Of a DNA stretch of 43,178 bases, positions 34,229 to 43,178 are shown piece by piece (the stretch's first letter is position 1; each line of letters opens with the position of its first letter). The position numbers and the translations under genes are program-made. This DNA comes from an uncultured Lachnospiraceae bacterium (GTDB taxonomy: Bacteria > Bacillota > Clostridia > Lachnospirales > Lachnospiraceae): NCBI GenBank assembly GCA_947630125.1, contig CANRGO010000008.1, positions 1 to 43,178 on the forward strand, given 5' to 3'. Below the pieces are notes generated by a model. That model saw only the letters and a list, made by a program, of their open reading frames with translations, was not told the DNA's origin and did not search any database.

Positions 34229-34933
34229 TTATTTTGCTTCACCTTGACCATAGTATGCATTCGCACCATGTTTTCTTTCGTAATGTTTATCCTGAAGTGC
34301 TTGAGGAGCTGGTGCCAATTTGGGATTTAATAATTCTGCCCGATATGCCATTTTTGCTACTTCTTCCAATACTACAGCGTTATGAACTGCATCCAGCGCA
34401 TTTTTACCCCAGGAAAAAGGACCATGATTTTTACACAAAACAGCGGGCATAGCCATAGGCTCTTTTTTTAAACGATGAAATTCATTGACAATCAAAAGTC
34501 CTGTATTTTCTTCATAAGCACCTTGTATTTCTTCTTCCGATAGACATCTGACACAGGGGATTTCTCCATACATATAATCTGCATGCGTTGTTCCATAGCA
34601 AGGAATATTTCTACCTGCCTGAGCCCAACTGGTTGCAAAGGAAGAATGGGTATGAACAATTCCTCCAAGTTCAGGAAAGGCTTTGTATAATTCCAAATGA
34701 GTGGCTGTATCAGATGAGGGCCTTAAACTTCCCTCAACCTGATTCCCAGCAAGATCCATAACTACCATATCTTCAGGACGAAGCTTACTATATTCCACTC
34801 CGCTGGGTTTAATCACAAACAATCCCTTTTCTCTGTCTATTTCACTCACATTTCCCCAGGTAAAGGTAACTAATTGATACTGGGGAAGTAGCATATTTGC
34901 CTCATAAACTTCTTTTTTTAACTGTTCTAACAT
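34229..34933 (-). CDS. araD: L-ribulose-5-phosphate 4-epimerase
   Basis: It converts L-ribulose 5-phosphate to D-xylulose 5-phosphate, the last arabinose-specific step. The 234-residue class II aldolase-fold protein has TWGNVS, KPSGV, the metal ligands of [19 protein letters not shown] (HxH) and [20 protein letters not shown] (third His), and the [13 protein letters not shown] stretch of AraD enzymes. A TTG at 34945 extends the frame, but GGGAGG lies 5 bp before the ATG at 34933, giving [13 protein letters not shown]. It lies 24 bp after araB. Confidence 0.96.
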   Translation of the reverse strand: MLEQLKKEVYEANMLLPQYQLVTFTWGNVSEIDREKGLFVIKPSGVEYSKLRPEDMVVMDLAGNQVEGSLRPSSDTATHLELYKAFPELGGIVHTHSSFATSWAQAGRNIPCYGTTHADYMYGEIPCVRCLSEEEIQGAYEENTGLLIVNEFHRLKKEPMAMPAVLCKNHGPFSWGKNALDAVHNAVVLEEVAKMAYRAELLNPKLAPAPQALQDKHYERKHGANAYYGQGEAK

Positions 34934-34957
34934 AAGACCTCCCAATCAGACGAAGCT

Positions 34958-36628
34958 TTATTTTCTTGCATCTGCTTTGATTGTTTTTAATCGTTTCATT
35001 ACATCATTGGCACCTCTGCCAAAATAGTCATGTAAAATTTTAAACTCAGCATACAGTGCTTGATATCTTTCAACATGCTCAGGAATTGGTTTATAGGTTC
35101 TCTCTTCCACTTTTCCCATAATTTCTGCTGCTTCAAAGATAGAGTCATATCCTCCCTTGTCTTTTCCTGCTGCCACTGCTCCAAACATAGCAGAACCTAG
35201 AGCTGGGGTCTGGTCAGATTCTCCAATAAAGATTTCTTTATTACATACATCTGCATAAATCTGCATCATCATAGAATTTTTCTTAGAAATACCACCACAA
35301 GCATATAACTCATCAATTGGAACGCCTGCTTCTTCAAACGTATCCAAAATCATACGTTTACCATAGGCTGTCGCTTCAATCAGCGCTCGATACATTTCCT
35401 CTGGCTTTGTAGTAAGAGTCATACCTAACATCATACCAGTTAAGTCAACATCTACAAGACAGGAACGATTTCCATTCCACCAATCCAATGCTACCAAACC
35501 ACTTTCACCAATCTTTAACGCTTCTGCCTTTTCTGTTAGATATGTAAAGATATTTTTTCCTTCTTTTGCAGCTGCCTCATAATAGGTTGCTGGAACACAG
35601 TTTTTTACAAACCATTCAAAATGATCACCCACACAGGATTGTCCCGCTTCGTATCCAAAAAATCCTGGCATAACCCCATCTTCAACCACACCGCACATAC
35701 CCGGAACTTCTTTTTCTACTTCCGAGCACATAATATCACAGGTTGAGGTTCCAATAATCATTAGCATTTTGTTAGGACCTGTAATGCCAACAGCAGGAAC
35801 AGCAACGTGAGCATCCACATTGGCTACCGCTACTGCGGTTCCTTTTAAAAGTCCTGTTTTCTTTGCCATTTCTTCCGTCAGTTCACCTGCTTTTGCTCCT
35901 TGGGGAAGAATTGTGGTTGATAATTTTTCATCTACTACATGTTCCAGGCGAGGATCTAGGGCTTTGAAAAATTCATTACTTGGAAAACCTTTTTTCTTGT
36001 GCCACATAGATTTATAACCAGCTGTACAAGAGTTTCTAGTTTCTACACCTGTAAGCTGCATGGTTACCCAGTCAGCAGCTTCCATGAAGCGATCTGTTTT
36101 TTCATATATTTCGGGTGCTTCATCCAAAATTTGCATAATTTTAGGGAACATCCATTCAGAAGATATTTTTCCACCATATCGAGCAAGGAAATCCTCTCCT
36201 CTTTCTTCTGCAATCTGATTTAAACGATTAGCCTGAGCCTGGGCAGCATGATGCTTCCATAGTTTCAGCCATGCATGTGGAACACTTTGTAATTCTTTCT
36301 GAAAACAAAGAGGTACTCCCTCTTTATCTACTGGAAGCATGGTACAGGCAGTAAAATCGATAGACATTCCAATTACATCTTCTGGACTTACCTTTGATTC
36401 CTGAAGTACTGCTGGTATGGTTACTTCTAATACTTCCAGATAATCAGCTGGATGTTCAACTGCCCAATCTGGTTCTAGTCTGGTTCCATCTGGTAAAAAT
36501 TCTTCCATCACACCATGGGTATACATTTTTGTACTTTGTGCAACTACTTCTCCATTTGATACATCTACTAAAACTGCACGTCCCGACTGGGTACCATAAT
36601 CAACCCCAATTGAATATTTTTTGCTCAT
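34958..36628 (-). CDS. araB: Ribulokinase
   Basis: It phosphorylates L-ribulose using ATP. The 556-residue FGGY kinase has the N-terminal phosphate-binding strand [18 protein letters not shown], the AraB-type [12 protein letters not shown] and [20 protein letters not shown] (catalytic Asp). The ATP-domain sequences [20 protein letters not shown] and [20 protein letters not shown] also fit. Length matches the AraB family. AGAGGA lies about 7 bp before the ATG. It lies 22 bp after araA. Confidence 0.96.
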   Translation of the reverse strand: MSKKYSIGVDYGTQSGRAVLVDVSNGEVVAQSTKMYTHGVMEEFLPDGTRLEPDWAVEHPADYLEVLEVTIPAVLQESKVSPEDVIGMSIDFTACTMLPVDKEGVPLCFQKELQSVPHAWLKLWKHHAAQAQANRLNQIAEERGEDFLARYGGKISSEWMFPKIMQILDEAPEIYEKTDRFMEAADWVTMQLTGVETRNSCTAGYKSMWHKKKGFPSNEFFKALDPRLEHVVDEKLSTTILPQGAKAGELTEEMAKKTGLLKGTAVAVANVDAHVAVPAVGITGPNKMLMIIGTSTCDIMCSEVEKEVPGMCGVVEDGVMPGFFGYEAGQSCVGDHFEWFVKNCVPATYYEAAAKEGKNIFTYLTEKAEALKIGESGLVALDWWNGNRSCLVDVDLTGMMLGMTLTTKPEEMYRALIEATAYGKRMILDTFEEAGVPIDELYACGGISKKNSMMMQIYADVCNKEIFIGESDQTPALGSAMFGAVAAGKDKGGYDSIFEAAEIMGKVEERTYKPIPEHVERYQALYAEFKILHDYFGRGANDVMKRLKTIKADARK

Positions 36629-36650
36629 AATTTATCCTCTCTGAATATCC

Positions 36651-38147
36651 TTATTTATAGGAAATTGAATTCCATCTTAATTCATTTTTCAAATTGCGAA
36701 GATTGGTATCTTTATCAATAATAACGCTTTCAATACCCATGGCCTGCGCCCAGTCATCCATTTGTTCCACGGTCAAATCATAAGAAAAGGCTGTATGATG
36801 TGCACCACCTGCAAGAATCCAAGCTGCTGCTCCCACTTCTAAATTAGGTTGTGGTGTCCAGAATGCTGTCGCTACAGGTAAATTAGGCATTGGCTTTTCA
36901 TTTTTCTTACATTCCACTTCGTTGATGATCAAACGGAAACGGTTACCAACATCAATCAGTGAAGTTGCTACTCCACGACCAGTTTTGGATGTAAATACCA
37001 GACGAGCTGGATCTTCACGATTTCCCATAGACAAAGGATTAACACGGATAGAAACAGGACCATCTGCAACAGTAGGACATACTTCTAACATATGTGCCTG
37101 TAAGATTCCTTCTTTTCCTGGAACAAGATTATAGGTGTAGTCTTCCATAAAAGAAGTACCTTTGGCATCTTTTACGCCCTCTGCCATAATCTTCATCAAA
37201 CGTACCATAGCTGCTGTTTTCCAGTCGCCTTCTCCACCAAAACCATAGCCTTTTTCCATCAGTCTCTGAATTGCAAGACCTGGAAGTTGTTTTAGGCCGC
37301 CTAACATTCCAAAGTGAGTAACCACTGCCTGATAATCTTTTTCCACAAGAAATTGTTCCATACCAAGTTCAATTTGTGCCTGAACAGCAAGATGTCTGCG
37401 AAACTCTGCTTCATCTCTACCGTCTAATACCATTACATATTTGCTATAGTATTCTTCTAAAAGAGTATCTACATCTGCTTTGCTTACAGCATCTATATAT
37501 TTCACAACATCATTTACATTATAATGATCAATTTCCCAACCAAATTTAATCTGTGCTTCTACTTTATCGCCTTCGGTAACTGCTACATTATTCATGTTAT
37601 CACCGAAACGACAAACACGGATATGTGAAGATTCCATAACACCAATCGCTGTTCTCATCCAACCTGCAAGTTTCTCTTGCACAGAAGCATTTGCCCAATG
37701 ACCTACAATAATCTTTCTTTCAATACCCATACGGCTAACAATATGTCCATACTCACGGTCTCCATGTGCGGATTGATTTTCATTCATAAAGTCCATATCA
37801 ATGGTATCATATGGGATTTCTTCATTAAACTGAGTATGTAAATGACACAAAGGTTTTTTATATTCCTGCAGACCCATAATCCACATTTTTGCTGGTGAAA
37901 AGGTATGCATCCAAGTGATTACACCTGCGCAGTTTTCATCGGTATTTGCGTCGTTAAATGTTTTTCGAATAGATGCCTGACTAATCAAGGTTGGTTTCAA
38001 CACTACTTCAAAAGGAAGTTTTTTGCTTGCATTTAAATGTTCTACTATTTTTGCTGAATGTTCTGCAACATTTCTTAAACATTCATCTCCATAAAGGTCC
38101 TGTGATCCGGTGCAAAACCAGAATTTGTAATTTTTAGATGGTCTCAT
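36651..38147 (-). CDS. araA: L-arabinose isomerase
   Basis: It converts L-arabinose to L-ribulose using Mn2+. The 498-residue protein begins NYKFWFCTGSQDLYGDECLR, a family hallmark. The metal and catalytic positions are all present: Glu in GFGGEGDWKTAAM (E306 equivalent), Glu in GTSFMEDYTYNLVPG (E333), His in ILQAHMLEVCP (H350) and His in LAGGAHHTAFSYDL (H450). AGAGGA precedes the start. It lies 35 bp after araR and is first of the three catabolic genes. Confidence 0.97.
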   Translation of the reverse strand: MRPSKNYKFWFCTGSQDLYGDECLRNVAEHSAKIVEHLNASKKLPFEVVLKPTLISQASIRKTFNDANTDENCAGVITWMHTFSPAKMWIMGLQEYKKPLCHLHTQFNEEIPYDTIDMDFMNENQSAHGDREYGHIVSRMGIERKIIVGHWANASVQEKLAGWMRTAIGVMESSHIRVCRFGDNMNNVAVTEGDKVEAQIKFGWEIDHYNVNDVVKYIDAVSKADVDTLLEEYYSKYVMVLDGRDEAEFRRHLAVQAQIELGMEQFLVEKDYQAVVTHFGMLGGLKQLPGLAIQRLMEKGYGFGGEGDWKTAAMVRLMKIMAEGVKDAKGTSFMEDYTYNLVPGKEGILQAHMLEVCPTVADGPVSIRVNPLSMGNREDPARLVFTSKTGRGVATSLIDVGNRFRLIINEVECKKNEKPMPNLPVATAFWTPQPNLEVGAAAWILAGGAHHTAFSYDLTVEQMDDWAQAMGIESVIIDKDTNLRNLKNELRWNSISYK

Positions 38148-38182
38148 AAATCCTCTCTTTCCGCCCTATGGGGCATAAAACT

Positions 38183-39259
38183 TTAGGTTGTTTCTATTTT
38201 TAACACAGAAGATCTTTCGATTACCTGTGTTTCAAACTCATAATTTGCGTCATAAGATGGTAGTTTTATCAATTTCATTAAGTTCTTGGCTGCTTTTGCT
38301 CCCAATCGATCCGTTGGATGCGGGATGCTTGTTAAAGGAAGTTCACCTAGTTTTGAAAGCTCGCTGTCGTCAATACCAATCAGCGAAATGTCACCTGGCA
38401 CTTGAATATTCGATTCCTTTAAAATCGGAATCAAACTAAAGGCAACCTGATCGTTATAGCAAACCATAGCCGTTTGACCCTGCATACGATGTAATATTTT
38501 GGCTTTGGATAAATCCAGATTTTTTGTTTCTTCCGTATCCACCCAGATTATATTTTTATCTCCAGTAGGTAACTGTGCCTCTTCCATTGCTTTCCTATAA
38601 CCACGGTATCTCAAATGTCCCTGTCCATCATCTAGTTTAAAAATCCCACCAATGTTACGATGTCCCATCTGAATTAAGTATTTGGTTGCCAGATATCCTG
38701 TTTGTAAGTCGTTGATGGCAACATGAGGAACTGATAGTTGTGGGTAGTAACTGTTAATAAACAGTATGGGGATTTTCCGATTAATTAATTCCTGATATAA
38801 AGAAAGATTTGGATTTGGCAGTCCACTTTTCGTAGCTTCCACAATAATTCCTGCTACTTCATCCCTTTTTATAATATCCTCTAAAATACTGCGTTCTCTT
38901 TCTACCGTATTGTTGGTAAAAGATATCTGAACCAAATAGCCATGTTCTGATAAGATTTGCTCAATTCCTTGTATCGTCTTTGGAAAAATATATCCATCCA
39001 CATACGTTGTCACAACTGCAATTCGATTTCTACCAGATAGAGCCGCCTGTCTGTTATCATTGATATAGGTTCCACTTCCTTGGACACGATTCACAAATCC
39101 TGCCTCTTCCAGAACACCAATTCCGTGCCGAACGGTTTGTCTGCTCACCTGAAAAATCTTACTTAATTCATTCTCCGACTGTAATTTGTCTCCAGGTAAT
39201 AAATCCAAGTTCTCGATTCTCTCTTGAACCCAGTGAACAATATCCAGATATCCTGCCAT
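38183..39259 (-). CDS. araR: Arabinose operon repressor, GntR-LacI chimera
   Basis: A 358-residue repressor with a GntR-type winged helix at the N-terminus (VQERIENLDLLPGDKLQSEN, ELSKIFQVSRQTVRHGIGVL, VNRVQGSGTYIND) fused to a LacI/GalR-type sugar-binding domain (IAVVTTYVDGYIFPKTIQGI; GTNR-like VAGIIVEATKSGLPNP; LIGIDDSELSKLGELPLTSI). This is the architecture of B. subtilis AraR, released from DNA by L-arabinose. AAAGGGGAG lies upstream of the ATG. As first gene of the ara operon it is under its own control; TTGTAC half-sites flank the promoter. Confidence 0.95.
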   Translation of the reverse strand: MAGYLDIVHWVQERIENLDLLPGDKLQSENELSKIFQVSRQTVRHGIGVLEEAGFVNRVQGSGTYINDNRQAALSGRNRIAVVTTYVDGYIFPKTIQGIEQILSEHGYLVQISFTNNTVERERSILEDIIKRDEVAGIIVEATKSGLPNPNLSLYQELINRKIPILFINSYYPQLSVPHVAINDLQTGYLATKYLIQMGHRNIGGIFKLDDGQGHLRYRGYRKAMEEAQLPTGDKNIIWVDTEETKNLDLSKAKILHRMQGQTAMVCYNDQVAFSLIPILKESNIQVPGDISLIGIDDSELSKLGELPLTSIPHPTDRLGAKAAKNLMKLIKLPSYDANYEFETQVIERSSVLKIETT

Positions 39260-39306
39260 GTGACTCCCCTTTCAAAATTGTTGCATTTGTTTCTTCAATT
39301 TATAAA

Positions 39307-39343
39307 GTTGTACAGTTTCAAAATGTAAGTTGTACTGTTGTAC
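39307..39343. promoter_or_regulatory. AraR-like half-sites downstream of the ara promoter
   Basis: GTTGTAC occurs three times, at 39307-39313, 39329-39335 and 39337-39343, at spacings of 22 and 8 bp, in the araR leader. TTGTAC is the half-site of the B. subtilis AraR box. Here they would sit about 40-75 bp past the start point, where repressor blocks or loops. Confidence 0.7.
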
Positions 39344-39387
39344 TATCAGCCTTTAAAATGGTGTTTTATTAAGTAATTATTAATTTT

Positions 39388-39416
39388 AATATAGTACTAT
39401 TTTTTCAACTTGTCAA
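39388..39416 (-). promoter_or_regulatory. Promoter of the araR-araABD-tkt operon
   Basis: On the minus strand a perfect TTGACA (39416-39411) and TATATT (39393-39388) are exactly 17 bp apart. The leader would be about 120 nt. The AraR-like sites lie on both sides. Confidence 0.8.
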
Positions 39417-39451
39417 CTAGCCACACAACTAATTCATACTTATTTCTCCAA

Positions 39452-39466
39452 GTTGTACATGTACAT
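39452..39466. promoter_or_regulatory. AraR-like palindrome upstream of the ara promoter
   Basis: GTTGTACATGTACAT contains the perfect 12-bp palindrome TGTACATGTACA (39454-39465). It resembles the AraR box TTGTACGTACAA with a 2-bp wider centre, and lies about 40 bp upstream of the -35. Confidence 0.65.
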
Positions 39467-39496
39467 ATCGTGTTGGTTTTCCAAATTTTTTCTAGC

Positions 39497-39530
39497 AAAA
39501 AACTCCCACCATTTTCATGGCGAGAGTTTT
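39497..39530 (-). terminator. Terminator of the PEP carboxykinase gene
   Basis: On the minus strand ACTCTCGCCAT (39527-39517) pairs over its whole length with ATGGTGGGAGT (39512-39502), with two G-U pairs and a 4-nt loop, followed by a T run. It lies 15 bp past the stop codon. The 285-bp interval 39260-39544 otherwise holds only the ara control sites. Confidence 0.87.
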
Positions 39531-39544
39531 AGGTTCTACAATCC

Positions 39545-42500
39545 TTATCGTTGAGCTGCTACTTTTTCCGCTCCCAAAGTTCCTACCTGCGTTTTCAGGT
39601 ATTCCTCTGTGTTCAAATATTCTAATTCTTTTTTCGCAGCTGCTAATTTTGCTTCATACTGCATTTCTTGAATAATCGTATTATTTACTGGATTTTCCAT
39701 AAATGCTTCTACATACGCAATTTTCTTTTTCAGTAAGTTCACTTCAATATTACGTTTGTTTTCTAATCGTTCCTGATACCAATCACTGTTTATAACATGT
39801 TCTCTCTTAAAGAGATCACGTACTTCTTTGGAATTTATCGTATGTCCTTCGTAGGTGCCTTCTGCCATAATATAGAGCAATGCTTTTAATGGTGGAATTG
39901 CTTCATGAATGCTACCATCTCTCATATAAGCATCTGCTACCTTTTTATGACCGGATGCTATATTTTTCACTCCATCAACAAATGCTTCCAGACTTTGCTT
40001 TTCAGGTCTTAAAATTCCTTCATCAAAGACTTTTTCAGGCTCATCAAAGATTTTACCAAGATAACCCTGACAGAAAGATTCAGTAATTCGATATCCTAGT
40101 CTACTTGCTGGAATTAATTCACCTTCATATTCGAAATCCTCTATTTTTTCCAAAGATCCTTCTGCAATCAATTTTTGAGGATTACGCTCTTCTTCGGTTA
40201 ACCTTACCCACAATTCAGGAATTAACATAGAAATATCATGGTCTACTCTAATATTAGGTCCGATATGTCCTGCTGGTGTAGTAAATGCATGATAATCGCC
40301 AAGAATATAAGATAGCAGGGCATTATTCATATCATAAATAGGCAAGAGCATATTAAATGGAGCTTTCGTTAATGCTCCTTCGGAACCTGCACCAGTAGTA
40401 GATGGTGATTTTCCAGTTAAACTACTGAAATAATCCATGAACAATTCTGGCAACTCCTGATAATGAATTGGGCTATACACACTAAGTGGTAATACTTTTT
40501 TCCCATTTTCCAGTGAAGGAGGATTATTTCTACGGCCTGGAAGCATTGCATTGACAGGTTCTAATATCGCCTGATTCATTGGTACTTTTCTTGCAAAATG
40601 TGTTCCAATATTTGCAATATATGTTTGAATTGGATTACTAAAATCTGCTCTGGTTTCCAGATATCTTGGGTTTTTGGTTGGTTTACCATCAACGATTCTG
40701 GACTCTGAAGAAACAACGCAGTATTTAAAATCACTCTTTAAGAATTCATCAATGTGTTTCTTCACTGGCTCTGTATAAGCTGTGTAACTCATAACATCAT
40801 CTTTAATCAACTGGACATCTTCTTTTGTTAATGGCTGGAAGTTGGTAATAAATAAGTTGTCACCAGAAAGATCTTTTTCAGCCTGTAAATCATAACCTTT
40901 ATGAATTGCATCATCTGGACGTTGGAAGAAACGATATTCGCAGTTTTTAGCAAATTTATAACTACCATTTTTATACTCTGGATTTAAATCATGCAATAAT
41001 TCTGTTGGTAATAGTACGGAAGAGGAAATATCATCTTCCTTTTGAATTTTCTCTGATGGCATAAAGTCCATACGTAATTTGAACACTCTCCAAGCTTCAT
41101 CATCACTAAATCCAACGCGGAGATAACTTGGGCGAATTTTACGACCATCATATTTGATTTCATGGCCAGGATTTCCATCTAAAATATCAACGGTAAAATG
41201 ACTTCTCCAGTCTGTTCCCCAGGAAGCTTTGTAAAAACGTTTCACCATAAGAACCAGTGCTTTTACATAATTAGGGAATGATTTTAAAAATTGGTTATAT
41301 TCATCTGAGTACTTTTCTGATGGTGTCAATAGTTTGATGGTAGAACCAAGAGAACGATTTGGAGATAGAATTGCTCTTGATTTTCCTTCATGTTCTGGAC
41401 CTGTTTTCCAACGGTTTGTATAATCATAGTCTAAAATCTGCTGAACAAAATCAAGATCTTTCTCTAAATCATGAACATAATAATTTCCATAAATAATAGA
41501 GTTACTGATTGACTTTGATATTTCAGATTTACCACCACCAGAAACGGTACATGGTTTATGGCAGAATACGCCCTCCGCTTCTGTAATAACAAGTTTCCAG
41601 GTAGGAGTTGCAGGATGCTTTTCTAAATTAAGCTTGTCACCATTTGGTAAAATATATACATTGGATGGCAGAAGTTTTAATTTTTTCACTTCATTCTGAT
41701 ATTCCCATTTTACGACGGTTTCATGAAGATCAAATTCAATGTTTTCTGGAAGATAAATAATATTTTTATAGTTTTTATCAATCCCATAATTATCTGGCAT
41801 CAGATACATCAGATCCTGATACAGCTCTTTCACTTCTTCAAATGTACGACCTTCTAACGTTTTGTTATCTTTTGCTTTATAACTTTCACCAACATTCAGA
41901 CGTGTATAAGCAACCGTTCCGCCTGCATGTTCTTCTTCCACATTTCCATATAAATTGGAGGCAAAGCTAATCAATGTTTTTACTTCTTTTTTAGAATATC
42001 CATAGTAATTGTCTGCAATAATTGTAACCGCAACACCACTGGTATTTCTACAGGTAAGTTTAAATGCCTGACCATTATTATAGAGTTCATCTTCGCTCTT
42101 ATAACACATTTGATCTCTACGTTGTCTTTCAGTTGCCTGATCATAGTGTGGAAGACCTACGTCGATTTTACGCAACTTTGGAAGATGAGGTGCTAAAATA
42201 ACATAGCCTGTATGTCCTGACCATCCTTCCAAATCCAAGCCAGAATCTTTTGAATGAAGACTTGGATCTCCTGCGTTTCCAAATACAGATTCAATAAAAT
42301 CCAAATTTGAAACCAAAGAACCTGGTGCTAACATTTGAATTTCCATTGTTTTTTCCTTTAAAACCCCTGGTACCTCTGGAGAAACGCAAGGTTTAATTGT
42401 TAAGGAAACAAAGGTTTTTGCCTTTTCTCCCTGGCTGGAAGTAAAAGGAAGTTCCATCAAATCATCTGGAGGTGTGAGTGCTGCCTGATATAATTTCACA

Positions 42501-43012
42501 AAGGTTTCTTTTGGAACTGCTTTCTTATCATCTGGAATCGCAAGTCCACCTTCCGCTATATGGAAAGAACCTTCTGTTGTTCTTCGATCACTTTTAGGAT
42601 TATTTAGTACACCCTGTTTAATACGATAACTGGTTACATAATCATTATGAAACTCATCTTTATTTGGTGCCAGAGACATTTCTCTTGCAAGACCATAATG
42701 ATCCAAAACAAATGCCTGTTGTACCACTTTAATCTGATCTTTGCTATCCTTAAAATACTCTGCAAAAAATTGATTGATTCTTTTATTAATCCCAATTTCG
42801 TTCACATCAATCAATCTATTTTTTTCCTTAAAATTCTTAATGATATCTTCAAATAAATCAATGAAATAACCACTGTCTCCAAATGAAGCATCATCAAATA
42901 CTGGTAATCCAAGCGCAGCCAGTTTAAAGTTAATATATTTCACTTTTTCTTCTCTGCTTACATCTGGATTTACATCACCAAAATCAATACCTAGTCGTTT
43001 TCTATAATTCAT
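39545..43012 (-). CDS. Probable PPi-type phosphoenolpyruvate carboxykinase
   Basis: A 1155-residue cytoplasmic protein (about 130 kDa), matching the size of the PPi-dependent PEPCKs described in Propionibacterium and Entamoeba. Those interconvert oxaloacetate + PPi with PEP + Pi + CO2. Visible features are a P-loop-like SGGGKSEISK at 491-500, DNYYGYSKKEVKTLISFASN at 334-353, the conserved-looking EEEHAGG at 359-365 and the basic motif GHEIKYDGRKIRPSYLRVGF in the centre. I recall similar blocks in PPi-PEPCK homologues but could not align them. No signal peptide or membrane helix is present; the last 80 residues are helical. AAGGAG lies about 8 bp before the ATG, a good promoter and terminator flank it, and it is a single-gene transcript. 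ATP- or GTP-PEPCK (about 530-600 residues) is excluded by length. Confidence 0.62.
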   Translation of the reverse strand: MNYRKRLGIDFGDVNPDVSREEKVKYINFKLAALGLPVFDDASFGDSGYFIDLFEDIIKNFKEKNRLIDVNEIGINKRINQFFAEYFKDSKDQIKVVQQAFVLDHYGLAREMSLAPNKDEFHNDYVTSYRIKQGVLNNPKSDRRTTEGSFHIAEGGLAIPDDKKAVPKETFVKLYQAALTPPDDLMELPFTSSQGEKAKTFVSLTIKPCVSPEVPGVLKEKTMEIQMLAPGSLVSNLDFIESVFGNAGDPSLHSKDSGLDLEGWSGHTGYVILAPHLPKLRKIDVGLPHYDQATERQRRDQMCYKSEDELYNNGQAFKLTCRNTSGVAVTIIADNYYGYSKKEVKTLISFASNLYGNVEEEHAGGTVAYTRLNVGESYKAKDNKTLEGRTFEEVKELYQDLMYLMPDNYGIDKNYKNIIYLPENIEFDLHETVVKWEYQNEVKKLKLLPSNVYILPNGDKLNLEKHPATPTWKLVITEAEGVFCHKPCTVSGGGKSEISKSISNSIIYGNYYVHDLEKDLDFVQQILDYDYTNRWKTGPEHEGKSRAILSPNRSLGSTIKLLTPSEKYSDEYNQFLKSFPNYVKALVLMVKRFYKASWGTDWRSHFTVDILDGNPGHEIKYDGRKIRPSYLRVGFSDDEAWRVFKLRMDFMPSEKIQKEDDISSSVLLPTELLHDLNPEYKNGSYKFAKNCEYRFFQRPDDAIHKGYDLQAEKDLSGDNLFITNFQPLTKEDVQLIKDDVMSYTAYTEPVKKHIDEFLKSDFKYCVVSSESRIVDGKPTKNPRYLETRADFSNPIQTYIANIGTHFARKVPMNQAILEPVNAMLPGRRNNPPSLENGKKVLPLSVYSPIHYQELPELFMDYFSSLTGKSPSTTGAGSEGALTKAPFNMLLPIYDMNNALLSYILGDYHAFTTPAGHIGPNIRVDHDISMLIPELWVRLTEEERNPQKLIAEGSLEKIEDFEYEGELIPASRLGYRITESFCQGYLGKIFDEPEKVFDEGILRPEKQSLEAFVDGVKNIASGHKKVADAYMRDGSIHEAIPPLKALLYIMAEGTYEGHTINSKEVRDLFKREHVINSDWYQERLENKRNIEVNLLKKKIAYVEAFMENPVNNTIIQEMQYEAKLAAAKKELEYLNTEEYLKTQVGTLGAEKVAAQR

Positions 43013-43083
43013 AACTCGTCTCCTTTTTTTATAACTCGTTACCTGTTCTTATGAAATACTAAGATATACGTATAATCTTGTAT

Positions 43084-43113
43084 ATTGTATCATATTTTCT
43101 GTATAAATGTAAA
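43084..43113 (-). promoter_or_regulatory. Promoter of the PEP carboxykinase-like gene
   Basis: On the minus strand TTTACA (43113-43108) and TACAAT (43089-43084) are 18 bp apart, about 72 bp before the start codon. Confidence 0.65.
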
Positions 43114-43132
43114 CGCACTTTGCTTTTCGGGC

Positions 43133-43162
43133 AAAAAAAAACGAGGCAGTTTAGCCGCCTCG
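43133..43162 (-). terminator. Terminator of a gene lying beyond the right edge
   Basis: On the minus strand CGAGGCGG (43162-43155) pairs with CTGCCTCG (43149-43142) around a 5-nt loop, with one G-U, and is followed by nine Ts. It would end a minus-strand transcript from outside the window. Confidence 0.85.
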
Positions 43163-43178
43163 CTTATCATCCTTTTTG

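Noticed and set aside
43106-43121. Possible CcpA cre site (TGTAAACGCACTTT) over the -35 of the PEPCK-like gene
   Set aside because: The left half fits but the right half lacks the required final CA; too weak to annotate.
1-43178. Mobile element or prophage
   Set aside because: No transposase, integrase, recombinase, phage structural gene or terminal repeats were found on either strand.

Overview
The window is a low-GC, gene-dense stretch of an anaerobic, fermentative Firmicute, most likely a Lachnospiraceae-type clostridium. The reasons are strong AGGAGG-type ribosome binding sites, AT-rich intergenic DNA, a large SRP RNA with an Alu-type domain, a transketolase split into two subunits, an MmsAB-type sugar importer, YesN/LytS-type two-component genes and a PPi-type glycolytic signature. 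I see no phage, transposon, integrase or CRISPR array. Nearly all genes lie on the minus strand; the exceptions are tRNA-Ser, an AraC regulator and a radical-SAM activase.

Layout, left to right. (1) 1-2195: dnaX (cut by the window edge) and, upstream of it, a phosphofructokinase with mixed ATP/PPi active-site motifs. (2) 2321-5843: tRNA-Ser(CGA), a bidirectional terminator, a cytoplasmic GH3 glycosidase and a divergent AraC regulator. (3) 5831-9227: GtrA-like protein, MATE exporter, and a PadR/HAAS pair with a probable autoregulatory operator. (4) 9249-11091: an ECF sigma factor, a probable membrane anti-sigma factor and two small membrane proteins. (5) 11231-12790: SRP RNA, tadA and a divergent NrdG-like activase. 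The usual Firmicute order tadA-ffs-dnaX appears split here by about 10 kb. (6) 12795-18838: a CdaR/PucR-type regulator, an MsmX-type shared sugar-import ATPase, and an HD-GYP / YesL-like / GGDEF cluster whose diguanylate cyclase carries an in-frame amber codon. (7) 18873-22677: GNAT acetyltransferase, metG, acyltransferase-3.

(8) 22661-39465 is the centre of interest, a pentose sensing, import and catabolism region. A membrane-anchored sugar-binding protein, a LytS/YesM-type histidine kinase, a YesN-type response regulator and a lipoprotein binding protein are encoded with overlaps or no gap. They are followed by a third binding protein and MmsA/MmsB. This resembles the XylFII-LytS/YesN xylose sensors of clostridia but has a second lipoprotein binding protein in the signalling operon. 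Four 18-bp AT-rich tandem repeats sit just upstream of the likely promoter of the signalling operon. Next upstream lies araR-araA-araB-araD plus split transketolase, with TTGTAC-type AraR half-sites on both sides of a near-consensus promoter.

(9) 39497-43162: a 1155-residue protein that I read as a probable PPi-type PEP carboxykinase. With the PFK at the other end of the window it suggests a pyrophosphate-linked central metabolism. Together the genes describe import of arabinose/xylose-type sugars, conversion to xylulose 5-phosphate, entry through transketolase into glycolysis, and PEP/oxaloacetate interconversion. All identifications rest on reading motifs and gene order; no database search was run.
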